Shown piece by piece: positions 12,405-25,492 of a DNA stretch of 64,000 bases (position 1 is its first letter; each line of letters begins with the position of its first letter). Source of the stretch: Sipunculus nudus (lineage: Eukaryota; Annelida; Sipuncula; Golfingiida; Sipunculidae). The notes beneath the pieces are model-generated. The model saw only the letters and a list, made by a program, of their open reading frames with translations. It made no database searches and was not told the origin of the DNA. Location: contig CM049318.1 in NCBI GenBank assembly GCA_026874595.1, forward strand, positions 29,412,956 through 29,476,955, in the 5' to 3' direction. A program made the position numbers and the translations under genes.

Positions 12405-13092
12405 GTACAAGAAACTGAGAGTCGACCGTTGCTGTTAAGAAGAGTATGGCCGAAGATACCTGCGATAAATTCAACAGACGAGTCTAAAGTTGGATCTATA
12501 TATATTCTAATTCCGTGTGGTTTAGAGGGAGACTGTAAATATTATAATTTAGTTGATTCTGAATCTGAAGTCTAGGAAACAATATTTTTATGGCTGCATG
12601 CTTAAAGGTGGCCCTCGGTGAAACTATAGTGGTTGTTTTATTTCTTATCTGACATGACAGACTGTATTTTCTCTTATGGCAATATGTGACTGGGTCGTAA
12701 AACTCTCAGGGGTCTGTTTGAATGTCTTGCTTGTATAATGCACTAGAATGACGGCATCATGTTGATCCAAGATGTATATACAGTCAAAGCTTGTTATAAC
12801 GGGTTCCATTACAACGGAAGACTCGAGTTGGATCATACAACCCATCATTGTGGATCCAATCGTTTGTCATGGTTAATTCCCAGTCTATGGGAGCCTTCGG
12901 CTTCTGATGACTCACCTTATTAAAGTCAGTACACGATACTATTTCCGATGCGCAAGAGAGTTTAGCTTCAACCCAGAGTTTATGATTTCGGGACTGCATT
13001 TCGAAATGACGTTTGCAGCACGTTTACTATTCTCATCCTGTAGTATATTCCATAGTTCTTAATTGTTGTAGACCTATCTAACTGAACCAGAA
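12405..13092. other. 5' flank of copy 2
   Basis: No coding feature. A CTAAC branch-point-like string (13077-13081) and a CAG directly before the AAATGG start (13088-13090) suggest that the start codon lies near the 5' edge of an exon whose preceding 5' UTR exon is upstream; the promoter was not identified. Confidence 0.35.
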
Positions 13093-16000
13093 ATGGACAC
13101 TGTTTACGACATCTGTGTCATCGGGGCTGGTATGATCGGGTCCGCCGCTGCACGTCATGTGACCGAGATAAGCCCTAACTGCAAGGTGTGCGTCATCGGA
13201 CCGGAAGAGCCAAAGGTACAGTTTAATCTTTTGGCATATATCTTAAATTCATCATAATGCCGAGGCATTTCTAGGAAGAACATTTTCAGTAAAATACTGA
13301 ATAATATCTACCTTTAAGTATTTAATGAACGTAAAAGAAAATATGTAGAATGCAGATAAGAATAATAACCATTAAAGTTCCACCATAAATATTAAAAAAA
13401 TAGCAGAAAGTTTAGGAAACAATTACCACAATAGGCTGTTACAAATAGTCGAAACAGACCGTTATACATTTGCATAGGTATGTAGCAATGCCAGCGCCTG
13501 ATAGAGATAGTGTTTAACATAATGTGTGTGATACGAAAAAATGAATTTTGTTTAAGAACATAGTGGAAAGCTATTTATAAAAATAAGCACCATGTTTGAC
13601 ATGAATTGGTTTTCAGGGGAGATCCATGGATGACAGAAGGACCATTTATGGTGCTTATTATGATGTAGGCCGCATCACACGTCAACTAGATGCCGATGTC
13701 GTTTGGGCTACGTTGGCTAAACGATCCATCAATCGGTACAGAGACTTAGAGCGACAGGCAGGTCAGTCATACACATATATAAGCAAAATAGTTAACTGAT
13801 TTTTCTACACTACAAAGGCTCTGATATTGCATTTGATCAATTACCATAACACATCTATATAAAACGATCATACATAAATGTAAATATATGCACAAATGGG
13901 TGGATGATAGTAAAAGTAAGCGAGGACATTTTATAAAGAACTTTTTAGAAACTTGCACCGACAATTCGAGATACAACACGAATATTTAACCCCAGTTTAT
14001 TTATCAGAAAACAATTTGACCCTATTTTCAATCGGATATGTCTCAACATAATTTTCTCTTAGAACTGGCGCAAAATAGATTGGGTAGCAACCATTACTTT
14101 TGTCGGTATAATTCTGTCGCGGTTATTTTACAGGTATAGCTTTCTATGACGATGTAGGGTGTCTTAGCGTAATGGGAGAATTAGCCAAGTCAGAAACCGA
14201 AAACGAAGTTTGGACGTCCGGGCCTAATGTATCAATAGGGAAATGGTCTAAGATCAAATCAAAGTACAACCTTGGCTACTTCAATTTTGATGCTGAAAAT
14301 GATGCAGTCCTCGAACATGGATTCTCAGGCCACCTGAATCCCCGTTTGCTCGTAGAAGCGCAGCTATTTGTTGCTCGGAAAGGAGGTTGTGACGTTATTC
14401 GTGACGTAGTGTGTAATATAGAGGAAATGTCTCAAGATGGAACGAAAGTATTGGAACTTACCACAGAGACCCAGCGAAAGGTTCGTGCTAAGAGAGTACT
14501 GTTGGCTACTGGAGCTTTTGCAGGCTTCAAGAATCTGTTTCCACAAGGCATTCGACCAAAACTGGACCTAAAGAAAGGGTTTGTTGCACTAGCGGAAGTA
14601 CGGGAAAGGGACAGAAGGCGCTTCTGGTGCGTTTTCCTTTAGATACTTAAATCGTAATATATGTTAAAATGTGACGCCTTTACATATGACAAAGATTGGC
14701 GGTGATCTAACTCAAAACATGTCCTGATATATTATCATTTGTTCCTGGGGATACACTGATCGGTAAGCAATAGGTATATGTTATAACTTATAACCCAAGC
14801 TGCTATATAGAACTATAAATATCACAAACATTTAGCTTGTTCTTTCATATAGACAATATCCCCAGGAATATTCGAGCAGGGAGAGAGAAAAAGAGTATCG
14901 AAAACTGCCATTATTAGAGATGTGATGGAATTTAATTGTATAATATTTGATTTTTTTCACATTTTGGATCAATAGTTTGGCATATATAAAACAACTTTCA
15001 CTAAGTACCATTTTGTTCATATGATAGGAGAATGCCATGTTTGGGATACCATCCGAAACGGATGACTGGGAGATCATGCGTCTGTTACGTAATGCCACCC
15101 TTACAGTATCCCGACGGTATATATTTGTACTGATTTATTAAGATATATGGAGGAAAAGCGGCAAAATTATATATTTTATTCTATATATAATTTATATATT
15201 TTATTTCGATTTTGGTATCAAATTATTTCAATGCACCACAAATTTCATCTTTTATAAATCTTCTTTAATCAACTATCCAATGTAAAATTTAAATATGTAT
15301 TTATCTTAATATAAAAAATCGTAACGGTCAAGTCATACAGCTGTGTAATTAAATAAAGCAGACTTATGATGACGTTTGTGTATTTGTCTTTAATTTGTAA
15401 TATTGATCATATCACATCACTTTAAGTTCAACAATAATACTCACACTGACATTACCCTTTTTTAATGAACAGGGAAATATTACATAAAAATTGGCCACGG
15501 TGACCAGTATGATTACCCAATCAGTACCGAAGCCGAGGTAAAGGAGTGGTTTTGCAATCCCCCGCCCGATTACCAGCGGAATGAGCTGGTTAAACTGATG
15601 AAAGAGATATTACCAGGTACTACATATGCTTTACCGTGTAAGAAGTCATAATCTCCTACGGATACCAATAGTAAGCAGAAGACTTTTAAAAAGATAAAAA
15701 GTAACGTTTTCTGGCCTTTGCTCTTGATTAAATTGCTGACAGAATTGATATCAGGTGTGAATACTGCTATAGAAGTTTGAGATGATTATGATAAACTTTC
15801 TTTTGTATAATAATGTATATACTTGGAGAAATTATTATATATCACCATGCTCGCTCAACAAACAATTGTCTTTCTTCCACCGCTGGCTAAAATCTGAACC
15901 CTTATTGCATTTAATATTGTAGATTTTGAGCCTGTTTCGATTAGAACAGACACTTGCGTTATTTCAAGAACTCCAAGCGGCCGACCCTACATCGACATGA

Positions 16001-16161
16001 TCACACCGAGGCTCGGTGTGGCTCTTGGCGGGAACGGCTACGCAGCAAAATCAAGCGACGAGATCGGTCGTTTGGCAGCAGACATGATCGTACATGGAAA
16101 ATTTCTCGATCCGGAACTGCAAGCGGATTATTTTCAATTTCAGTTTGTGTCCAGACTTTAG
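13093..16161 (+). CDS. FAD-dependent oxidoreductase, DAO/sarcosine oxidase-like, copy 2 (intact, 410 aa)
   Basis: Six exons: 13093-13215, 13617-13761, 14134-14626, 15028-15116, 15473-15616, 15923-16161 (intron phases 0,1,2,1,1; total 1233 nt, in frame throughout). The N-terminus is the dinucleotide-binding fold, YDICVIGAGMIGSAAARH (GxGxxG at residues 11-16). Mid-protein NPRLLVEAQL and VRAKRVLLATGAF fit the second half of the FAD domain. Cys343 in DTC aligns with the flavin-linking Cys of monomeric sarcosine oxidase, and GVALGGNG (363-370) is the C-terminal FAD loop. The end SRL is a PTS1 signal, so a peroxisomal oxidase of secondary or tertiary amines/imino acids (PIPOX-like) is likely; the substrate is inferred only at family level. 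There is no signal peptide or membrane segment. Intron 3 uses GTGCGT, a weaker donor. AATAAA is at 16470-16475. Confidence 0.88.
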
Positions 16162-18750
16162 AACGTATCTTGTTAAGTGTAGAATATACTAAGATGGAGT
16201 CTTCTGTAAGCATTTGTTTGTTGAAATGATTTATATCTACAGTTTTGTGTGTTTGGGGACAGGGTGATAAGTATTCAGAGCATCAACTGTCAATATACTT
16301 CAAAGCATATTTTAAATCATTAACATGACATTTGTATAAAGATAACCTTGGTTTAAGACTAGTGTAGTATAGCCGGTGTTTCCAAACTATGTTGATATGT
16401 ATATGTTCCTGTAACATTCTCTTAGATACAAAGTTGTGCATTCATTCTATACTGCTGAGACTATCAGAAAATAAAAGCGTAATACTGCAGGTGAACTAGC
16501 CTAATACGTAATTAACGAGTAATTGGCTTGAACAACAGTAATTGGTTTCACAGAGGCAAATTATAGAACCGATCCCATTATAACAGCATCAAATGGCACT
16601 CTCACCAAATGCTCTTTCCTTAAAATTTGAAGGAGTAATACGTTGCCGCCGCAAGCGTAATGGCAAATTAATAAAATAAAAGTATCGTAATAAAAGTAAT
16701 TAAAAAATTAATAGGGTCTCTAGTCCTTTTCCACTACACCTGTCCATCTGTGTTGTTATGTTAATACATTTCCTGTGGAAAACAAGAGCATTTTTTGTAT
16801 CAAAGTGGAGAAAAATGAAAAACTTGCAATGTGATTTTTCTGTTGACCCTTAACGTAGTGTGGGAGCATTTTCTGTGCTTGATTACTATCTTGCCGAAAA
16901 TGGTATGAATTGGACACGACAGAGAAGAGATATGACGTCATAATATGGCATGGCTTGCAAAAGTTACTTCATGACGAATTACCAAGTACAACCGGTAAGG
17001 TAGTAAAAATGACCCATTTTCCTGCTTCTATTCCCAACATTGACGAGATCCTGATGTAGCTAAAAACCATTTAAATGTAAATGTCATATACAATTGCTTT
17101 CAGATACATTTGATGCAAGTCAAAAGTGACAAGCAAATTTCAATCTTAACTGTATATATTCTTGTCAGCTTATTGCACAGTTTACACGGACTTGAGTTGT
17201 TTTTATTTAGAATTAAGTACTGCAAGTACAAATGTGAATAACACTTGACAAACATCACCTGATTCAAATAAGCTGAGGTGGCAATATTTGAAAAACAATA
17301 AAATGGCATGTTTCATGGTAAATATATGTGCACTAATATTCCTTTCAACTGTCAAATATTACAGGAAAACAAATAATTGAAAAAGGTACACTTAATATTC
17401 CCACATGTTGCTGGTTAACGTGGCCTTGGACAAAATGTTATACAATCACTATTGATTTAAGTACTTCAAATAACTTGCATTTAACTTGTTACTCATATAA
17501 ATAGCAAGTGCATGTGCGTAGCAAAGCATACTGAAAGCACATGTACTACATAAAAAATCCAGGTAAATGGAAATGCATATACAGGCTTTGAAAGTCGCTC
17601 CATTTAAAAACCAATTTGCATATAGCCCAATCTCTGCTTAAACGATAATGACTGCAACAATCCAAATTATACAATATACTTTTCTCCTGACCATGCAATA
17701 GTAAACGGCTAAAGATAATATGTCTGGGGAAAGTCAGTATATCAGGTTATGTACCAGGGTTAAAATAGGAATGACCTCATCTATAATTTATTTTGTACAC
17801 ACCAGTTCTGCAAGGGTAAGTTACTAAACCAGTCATATTTATATTTAAAGTATTTGCTCCGCGAGCATCAGACGCTGCCTAGGAAAAGATGTGTTGTTTA
17901 TCTTCCCAGCCAATCACTAAACAAGTACAGCTGTGCAGTGGGCTGCAGAAACCCATTCACTAACACTCGGGGAAAACTTCTTCGGAACCTTTCTCTTCTT
18001 TTGCCTGGAACCCCTGCAGTGCTGGGTAGGCGTGGATACACTCCGGGGATGCAGGCAGTTCTTACTGAAAACACTACTTACGCCACGAATAGACAACCAT
18101 GTATTGATTGGTAAGCTGCTGCGGCGCCTTTCCCCGATACTCCTGCACAGCACTGCTAAATATAATGTTAGCTGCAAATTCATAGATACTGGGAGAAGCA
18201 TATAATTCATATATTTTGGAACATACCTGCTAGCACACGTACACAGCACTCATGCCAGCGCACAGTAGCATGGTTTGTACGTCAACCAGGGTTTTTGGAC
18301 TCTTGCTAAAACGTTTCACACGTTCATGATCTTTTTTGTGAAAGGTCGGTAGGCGACCTAAAGGCCAGGAGCAAAGTTCAGTCACACTGCAGTATATTTA
18401 ATCTGATGCAATGGGCACAGGCGCCCGTATCGCTGATATATTATTGAGCTTATTCCAGTATCAAGGCAGGTAAGTAATTTCTAATGCTTTGTTCTGAGCG
18501 CAGTGGCTTGAATCGTTATTTGTGGCTGATATGTGGCCGAAAACAAGGTCAATTCAGATGTAAACAGGGAATCCACGAAGTCTGTAGCGAAGGAAGGAAG
18601 AACAGAAAGTCCAATGTGTGGGCGCATGCGGTGATTTGCTGCCTCAAGCCATTGCTTACCCGCCGTGTTAAAAGACGGTTCATTGTCCCGCACAGAATGA
18701 AGTCATTCCATACAAACCTCTCATTAGTTCATTTATTGAAAGTCAAAGTA
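16162..18750. other. Intergenic between copies 2 and 3; nothing firm
   Basis: Holds the 3' UTR of copy 2, then AT-rich DNA. A GC-richer patch at 17850-18250 has overlapping open frames on both strands, including a weak THAP-like CAVGCRNPF string, but no complete domain. Confidence 0.4.
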
Positions 18751-18845
18751 ACCAGGGGCGGATCCAGGATTTAGGAAAAGGGGGAGGGGGGGGGGGGGGG
18801 GTCCGGACCTCCTGGACCCCTCCCCCTCCTGGATCCGCTTCTGGT
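18751..18845. repeat. Short palindromic GGATCCAGGA element with G-run
   Basis: Arms ACCAGGGGCGGATCCAGGA (18751-18769) and TCCTGGATCCGCTTCTGGT (18827-18845) are inverted around a G20-type run and a GGTCCGGACC-like centre. MITE-like foldback; related ends occur at 34952-35125, 37736-37915, 47503-47550 and 58446-58560. Confidence 0.75.
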
Positions 18846-19390
18846 AACGTCCATTGTACGTGTCAACGTGAATTTGTTTTGATTACGGCATGGTATATAG
18901 TTATAAGTGAAAATGACTGCAGTAAATTGTCAATCTTAAAAATATATTCCTGTTTCATTAAACCAAAGGTAAGAGTACACACATTTTATTTTAATCTTTG
19001 ATTTTAAGTTCATGTAGATTTAATTACATTTTGCCCGAGATCGTCAGTTCCCTATAATACGGATTATTACGTTTTTTTAAATCTAGTATTGAGATTGTTA
19101 AAGAAATACACAACTTAAACCTCTTGAAAATCTTAAAAAAAAATGTTCTTTGTTTCACCCAACAATCACAAGTGATACTTGTAGTTTCAAAATGTGCAAT
19201 TTCCTACGCCGTAAGCTTATCTGATGAAATATCATTTACCATCTGTAGCCACTTGTGTTTTCTCTTTTTGAATAATCTGGGATCTCAAATTGTCTGCACA
19301 TTTCCCTGCATGACGATGATACCGATTACATAGTATTCCTTTTTTTTAAATAGATCCATAGCCGATATTTACTGATGTTGAAAGAAACCA

Positions 19391-19392
<2 letters not shown>

Positions 19393-19438
<46 letters not shown>
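19393..19438. repeat. (AT)n microsatellite
   Basis: Pure AT run of about 23 units immediately left of the hammerhead palindrome; a second AT run (19683-19702) lies on the other side. Confidence 0.95.
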
Positions 19439-19441
<3 letters not shown>

Positions 19442-19527
19442 GGTAGTGTTACCCTCCGATGAAAAGTGCTCTATGGCCTACAAACTAGGCCAGAGCGGTA
19501 TAACTCTGAAGAAAAACAACACTATTA

Positions 19528-19575
19528 ATTCACAACAGACTGTTTCACGGGATGCGACCCGATCATCAGGTGAAT
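19528..19575 (-). ncRNA. Hammerhead ribozyme-like motif, minus strand mirror copy
   Basis: Exact mirror of the plus-strand motif in the left arm of the palindrome, with the same stems, CTGATGA core and GAAAC on the minus strand. A transcript through either strand would carry one motif, but the palindrome itself would compete by forming a long hairpin. Confidence 0.6.
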
Positions 19576-19609
19576 GTGGTTAGAATGAAGCTAGCTTCAT
19601 TCTAACCAC

Positions 19610-19657
19610 ATTCACCTGATGATCGGGTCGCATCCCGTGAAACAGTCTGTTGTGAAT
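19610..19657 (+). ncRNA. Hammerhead ribozyme-like motif (compact type I), plus strand
   Basis: Stem I is ATTCAC (19610-19615) with GTGAAT (19652-19657), six pairs. The core CTGATGA is at 19616-19622. Stem II is CGGG (19624-19627) with CCCG (19634-19637), loop TCGCAT. GAAAC is at 19639-19643. Stem III is ACA (19642-19644) with TGT (19648-19650), loop GTC, and the predicted cleavage follows T19651. All conserved core bases are present except that the 10.1/11.1 position is U-U instead of the usual G-C, which weakens stem II. Compact hammerheads with a tiny stem III are known from Penelope-like retroelements and animal retrozymes. Activity not shown. Confidence 0.62.
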
Positions 19658-19901
19658 TAATAGTGTTGTTTTTCTTCAGAGTTATATATATATATATATA
19701 TACACTCATAAAAATATGTTATTATTATTTGAGTGGTTTTATGCACAAGTAATTCTTCTCATCGTAGGAAAACAGAAAATGATTAGATTGACAAATCAGC
19801 TTTAAAATTAATTTGCGATAAATTTTATATGAGGCAAAATGTCTATCCTCTTAATTCCACTAATATTCTATATTATATAGACTACTGTAACAGGATCTGC
19901 C

Positions 19902-22672
19902 ATGGAGGCTGTCTACGACATCTGTTTCGTCGGGGCTGGAATGATCGGATCGGCAGCTGCACGACACGTGACCCAAATCAGCCCAAACAGCAGGGTGTGT
20001 GTCATCGGACCGGAAGAGCCAAAGGTAAAGTTCGAGTGTCATTAGAGTAACAGTTCTTAGGTAAATCAAGGTTGAACCAATATTTCTTTTTACTTTTCTA
20101 GGAACACAGTCTAAAGCTTATAATCGTGCTGTAATTTTCAGGTTGTGATTGTCAATAGCAAGTAAATTTTGAATCGTCTCAGGTAAAAGTCTATTAATTT
20201 ATAATAACTGATAATACTTTATTAAAAGCATAACCCTTAAAACATTTTATTTAACCTTTGATATTTTGGTTTTCAGGCGAGATCAATAAATGACAAGAGA
20301 ACTATATATGGTGCTTATTATGACGAGGGTCGCATCGCACGTCAGCTTGAGAATGATTTTGTTTGGTCAGCATTAGCTAAACGTAGCATCAACCGATACA
20401 GAGATCTAGAGCGGCAAGCAGGTCGGTTTATACACAAACAGAACGTGTATATTGCCCATAAAGGCACTGCATATATCTAAAGATTAATAGCTACACCTGC
20501 TCCATTCAGCATAACTTTTATAAGTAACAAATGTTGCATATTTCTTAATAGTTTTAAAGATTTCCATTTATGCACGACGAAACTGTAATAGTAACTGTCA
20601 ATATATGAGTAGCGGTTTATTGAAACGTGATAGAGATCGTATATGTAATATAAATATAAAGAGTGTAAAAAGTTTGAGGGGAAGAATAAATATATATTAG
20701 GTTCAGAGCTACAGTTTTAGAGAGTATTATTGTATTATTTCGCCGTCCCTAGAGTATGTTTAATTATGGCGATCGATGGCAATCAAATACTGTACGTATC
20801 CTTTCGACAGGTATAGCTTTTTATGAAGATGTCGGGTGTCTTTTTGTTTGGTCTGACTTGACAAAAGCAAAACCGGGAAGTGAATGGAAATCTGGGATCA
20901 ATGTCTCTGAAGGAAAATGGTTTACTATCAAATCGAAATACAACCTTGAATACCTCGGTTTTGACGCTAATGATGATGCAGTTCTTGAGCATGGATCCTC
21001 AGGTTACATAAATCCCCGCCTTCTAGTAGAAGCACAGCTTTTACTTGCTCGAAAACAAGGCTGTGACGTTATCCGTGACGTAGTCAGTAGTATCGTTGAA
21101 ATTTCTCGGGATGGGACAAGAATGATAGAAGTTACCACTGACTCTCGGCGACAAATCCATGCAAGGAAGATACTTTTGGCTACTGGTGCTTTCGCAGCAT
21201 TCAAGAATCTGTTTCCAGCTGCAACTAAACCAAATTTGGTCTTACTGAAACAGTCAGTCTTGCTAGCTGAAGTAAACGAACGCGACAGAAAGCGGTTCTG
21301 GTAAGTAAACTTTAGGTGCCAAAGTTCATACACAATTAATTTTCATAGTGTGATATAATTCTCACTCAAAACAAGTATTATTCACAAATCACAAATACGA
21401 TATATAGTTAATTTACAATGGAATTAAGCGCATTCTTGTTTTTGTTTGAAATTCCTTAGCCGGTAGTTTGAAATACTACAGACCGCATTCTTAAATATCA
21501 CGGACAACATTGTAAAGGTACTAAAATTTTCAAAATTAAAATAGCGTGGTATGTCGCTCTCTTGGTTTTATTTTTTCAGGAGAATGCCATGTCTGGTTTA
21601 TGACCGTGGACAGGTCGACGGAAGGGGCTTTGGCTGCTACATGTTGCCCCCTATACAGTATCCAAATGGTATGTTAAGCCTTTGTGCAACTATGCATGTC
21701 CGTTGGGTAAAGTAAATACACGCAAGTATGGTAAATCAAATATGAAGGCTTAATTGCCTGTGGCATTATTTCCATCAAGAAAAGAACGATCGTAAACACG
21801 GTTTCAAAGCCTATAATAAAAAAAATAAAAATGGATTCAAAACCTATAATGAAAAATTAAAAATGGGAAATGAATTGAATAATAAGGATATATGTGGTCT
21901 ATAATATAAAAGATGTAAATTCAGTATTCATTGTAAGGACCATGATTTTTAGATGAAGGGTGTTCTGGAGTAGAAACGAAACATATCTGTTTGGACTTTA
22001 CAGCTCTTTCAACTAGTATTAATAGCTAGTGTCACAGCTATGTCTTCTTTTATATGAGCAGGCAAGTATTATATAAAGATTGGCCACCATGACCAGTATG
22101 ATTTCCCTGTAAGTACGGAATCTGAGGTGAAGAATTGGTTTTGTAAACCACCACCCGATTATCAACGTGAAGGACTGCTAAAACTGCTGAAAGAAATATT
22201 GCCAGGTACCTTTTCCTATAGTATGGTATAATATAGTAAAGTATAGTATGGTAAATTTCTGAATGGTATAGGCTTCCGCATGGCTTCTGTTGCCAGCATC
22301 ATTTACATACACACCCACATGTCGCCGTTCAACATTATCTTAAACATTATACACATGGACAATTATTTGTAAATACTATATGTTTTTTTTATATTTTAAC
22401 ATGATTTAACATATTTGATGTTTTCCGTTTTAGATTTTGAACCAGCTTCTATAATAACTGACACGTGTGTAACTACAAGAACTCCTAACAGATGGCCTTA
22501 TATCGATATGGTTACACCGAGGCTCGGCGTTGCCCTAGGCGGGAACGGCCACGCGGCCAAGTCATGTGACGAGATCGGTCGTCTGGCGGTAGACATGTTG
22601 GTACACGGGAAGTTTTTAGACCCGGAATTACCTGCAGAATATTTCAAATTTAAAGCCATGTCAAAACTTTAA
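19902..22672 (+). CDS. FAD-dependent oxidoreductase, DAO/sarcosine oxidase-like, copy 3 (intact, 409 aa)
   Basis: Six exons: 19902-20024, 20277-20421, 20811-21300, 21580-21668, 22062-22205, 22434-22672; 1230 nt, in frame, same intron phases as copy 2. Exon 3 is one codon shorter than in copy 2. MEAVYDICFVGAGMIGSAAARH opens the Rossmann FAD fold, with GxGxxG at residues 11-16. NPRLLVEAQLLLARKQGCDVIRD and ARKILLATGAF follow. KYYIKIGHHDQYDFP lies in the substrate-domain exon, Cys342 sits in the DTC motif, and GVALGGNG is near the C-terminus. The protein ends SKL, the canonical PTS1, so peroxisomal import is expected. TPNRWPYID replaces the TPNGLPYID of copies 1 and 4. The start is chosen by alignment with copies 2 and 4 and lies 8 nt after a CAG, probably a 5' UTR exon boundary. 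AATAAA is at 22869-22874. Confidence 0.9.
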
Positions 22673-25455
22673 AAAAGCAACCGTAAACTTTTAGGGAAAT
22701 ATTTAATTCGCTAATTGCTCAAATCATGTATGTGATTGTTTCACTTGAAGGAAGAATATCTTTTCCCTGGGGAAATGATTAAACCTTTTAACGCTTTGCG
22801 CACTCTTCACCGGTGATATAGCAGGTAGCACCATAAACCTAGCAAAATAACAAATGAATGAGGCCGACAATAAAGGTCTCGTTCACAATATCCGTATCAT
22901 TGGAGTCAAGAACTGACTGATGTTTGTTACAGAGTACAAGTAGGAAGGGTCAAGCTGATCGGGTTCATTAAAATGACTGTTGTTGGACACTTCAGGGGAA
23001 TATTAAGTGTTTATTTTAAGTAAAAATATTTCCATTGAAGGTCTATTCTATTGTCTGGTATGACAGGAAGGTTACAGAAAGAGGATAGAGAAAATACAGA
23101 GAACTAGATTATTGTAAATTCCGTGTACACTGTGAAAAATGACATTAAATTGCAGAATATACCTTTACAGTTATATTGATGGTCATTCATAGTGATCAGG
23201 TGGAAGTTGTGAGGTAAATACTTTTCGGGTTTAACGTGAGATAATTTGTGAGATCGTATAGCTCCGGGGGCGATATTATCCTCAATTCCAGAAGGCATAA
23301 TAATAACACATTATTACCTTTATTTTTCTCAAACGGCTTTGCAACTTATATACCATACAGACCTTTCCTATACAAGAAAATGGATGGTCGAGTCAATGTT
23401 ACGACTTGGAAGTAATACAGAAATTATAGTCCTAAAATGAAATACCAAAGCATAACTTAAACGAGCTCGATTCTAATCAGTTAACATAGAATGTGATGTC
23501 ATAGATTGTTCGGTATAAACCTTTCTTGTCCACATCTGTTATAGTCAACACATACAAACCATATACTAACACCTTCTCTTATATAATATTAAGGTGGAAA
23601 CATCAAGCAGAAATAATAGTATTATTAAAAGTCTCTTAGTTTTCACCAGAAAATGTTTTTCTGTTGAATGTAAAAAACATAAATTCTGTTGAGTTGTAAC
23701 TGATATGTTTGAAAGTAAAAATGTTTAGGAAACATATATGCGTTGTATGAATGTAATATAAAAATATATTTTTATTGCTTTACTGTTAATCGTTTATTTC
23801 AGAATGTTGTGTATGAATGTCCCAAGCTTTCGTAGTGCAGTCCCTTTAAGGAAGAGTAGCAACGACCTATTTGACTAGAATGATTTTTGTCTGTGTTTTT
23901 CAATGTATTTTTCTTATGAATCTATAAATCGTAATGTTTATGCAAAGCAAAGTCGGTAATTATAGGTTCATCATGAATATTCCCAGTTATCTTTATTATA
24001 TTTTATATAATATGTTGACACGCTGATTATCAGAACATTCTGAAAACCCATATTTTTTTCTTATAATGTTAAAAATAAAAAAATAATTATAGCAAGGGAA
24101 GTAATTTGTGGTTTAATCACAGACTGATTTGAAATCAAGATAAAATGCCAGCACTACAGTTAAAAGGAAGTCATGTGCAGATACATGGATATGTTTAGCT
24201 TTATCTAACAACGACATACTTAAAGATACTGAAAAATGCTTATGTATACAAAAACACATACTCCAACTGGTCTTTTACCAAAGACATTTTTTTCACAAAG
24301 ATTTCTGGGTTTTCAATAATCAAAGCATTGTTATCATGATGAGGCAGTTTTGTCACTTTTAACATTTTAATTTCTGCCAATTTACTTTTCAAGAAATATG
24401 TTAACGGCTTTTGAATTGACATTTTTACGTCTTATTCCTACACGAATTTTCTAATACGAATATTACATAATAATTGTGCGAAATGACAAAGAAGTAAACG
24501 GGGCCTGCCGAGCGCCTAATTTGCAGGGGACAATCGCCATAAGCGCTACTTCGAAAAGCGTAATGTCAATAGATTAATGGTGTGGAATGATATAAAGACC
24601 AGTTATTCAGGAGAAACTGGAAAAATTAGGGGAATAATAAATTAAGCTAAAATTTTGATGATTCCATGTTGTGCAAGCCGGGCCAAGCAGATACCAAGGA
24701 TGGTAAAAATGTATTTGTTTTAAGGAATGGTATTTGAGAATCCCTCCCACACGAACTAGTTAAATCTGTTCACTATCCCTTTGTTATTCCATTCATTAAT
24801 TGCTAAGACTGCAAGCACCAACACTTTAGAGGAGTGCTTATACAACACCAGCATGAGGATAACTCAGGTATAGGTATACAGAACTGAAAAGACTTACAGA
24901 ATGATACAGTGAGATAGAGAGACAAATGCAAAGAAACAAAGACAAATATCTGCAATGGATACGAGAGAGCTAGGCAGACTAGGTGACAGCCATACATATC
25001 TTTACATATAAACATCAACAAAACCCTATGCCTCTTATGATACTGACAGAAAACATAGAGTGGAGGGTCCACAGGTCAGACATGGTATTTGCTATCACGT
25101 GTATGCACTATTGGAGAAAAAAAATAGCTCATATGGTAAAAGCCTCTGTGCGCATGCCCCATGCGCCACCCGCGAGCAAAACATGCCTTATGTCTGGCTC
25201 TTTTAAAATCTGAATTGTCTCGACAATAGAGCACCTGCAGGTCAGATAAACTCAGATATCGATGGTATGACCCTGGGTTATCATAGAGATAATACTGTGA
25301 TATTATCCCGTCACATAAGCTCCATGGGTACCAGCTCTCCATATCTTGAAGGCGTATATAGGGTGATGACTTCTGATTATTCCATATTCACCTGACAAGA
25401 GGCAGAGGACCCTCAGTCACCATGACAACGCCAATTACAGGTAAACATAGAGGTT

Positions 25456-25458
<3 letters not shown>

Positions 25459-25490
<32 letters not shown>
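25459..25490. repeat. (AT)n microsatellite
   Basis: Uninterrupted AT run of 16 units. Confidence 0.95.

Positions 25491-25492
<2 letters not shown>

Larger units (their letters stand above)
19499..19686. repeat. Perfect 188-bp palindrome without spacer
   Basis: The two arms are exact reverse complements about the centre GCT|AGC at 19592/19593; position p pairs with 39185-p, and pairing fails at 19498/19687. Both sides merge into AT microsatellites. Each arm contains one hammerhead-ribozyme-like motif, so the palindrome looks like two inverted copies of the same retroelement end. Confidence 0.95.

Noticed and set aside
17854-18205. Possible THAP zinc-finger gene (CAVGCRNPFTNTRGK)
   Set aside because: Only the first C-x3-C and a few following residues fit; no downstream C-x2-H pair in any frame and no continuing exon.
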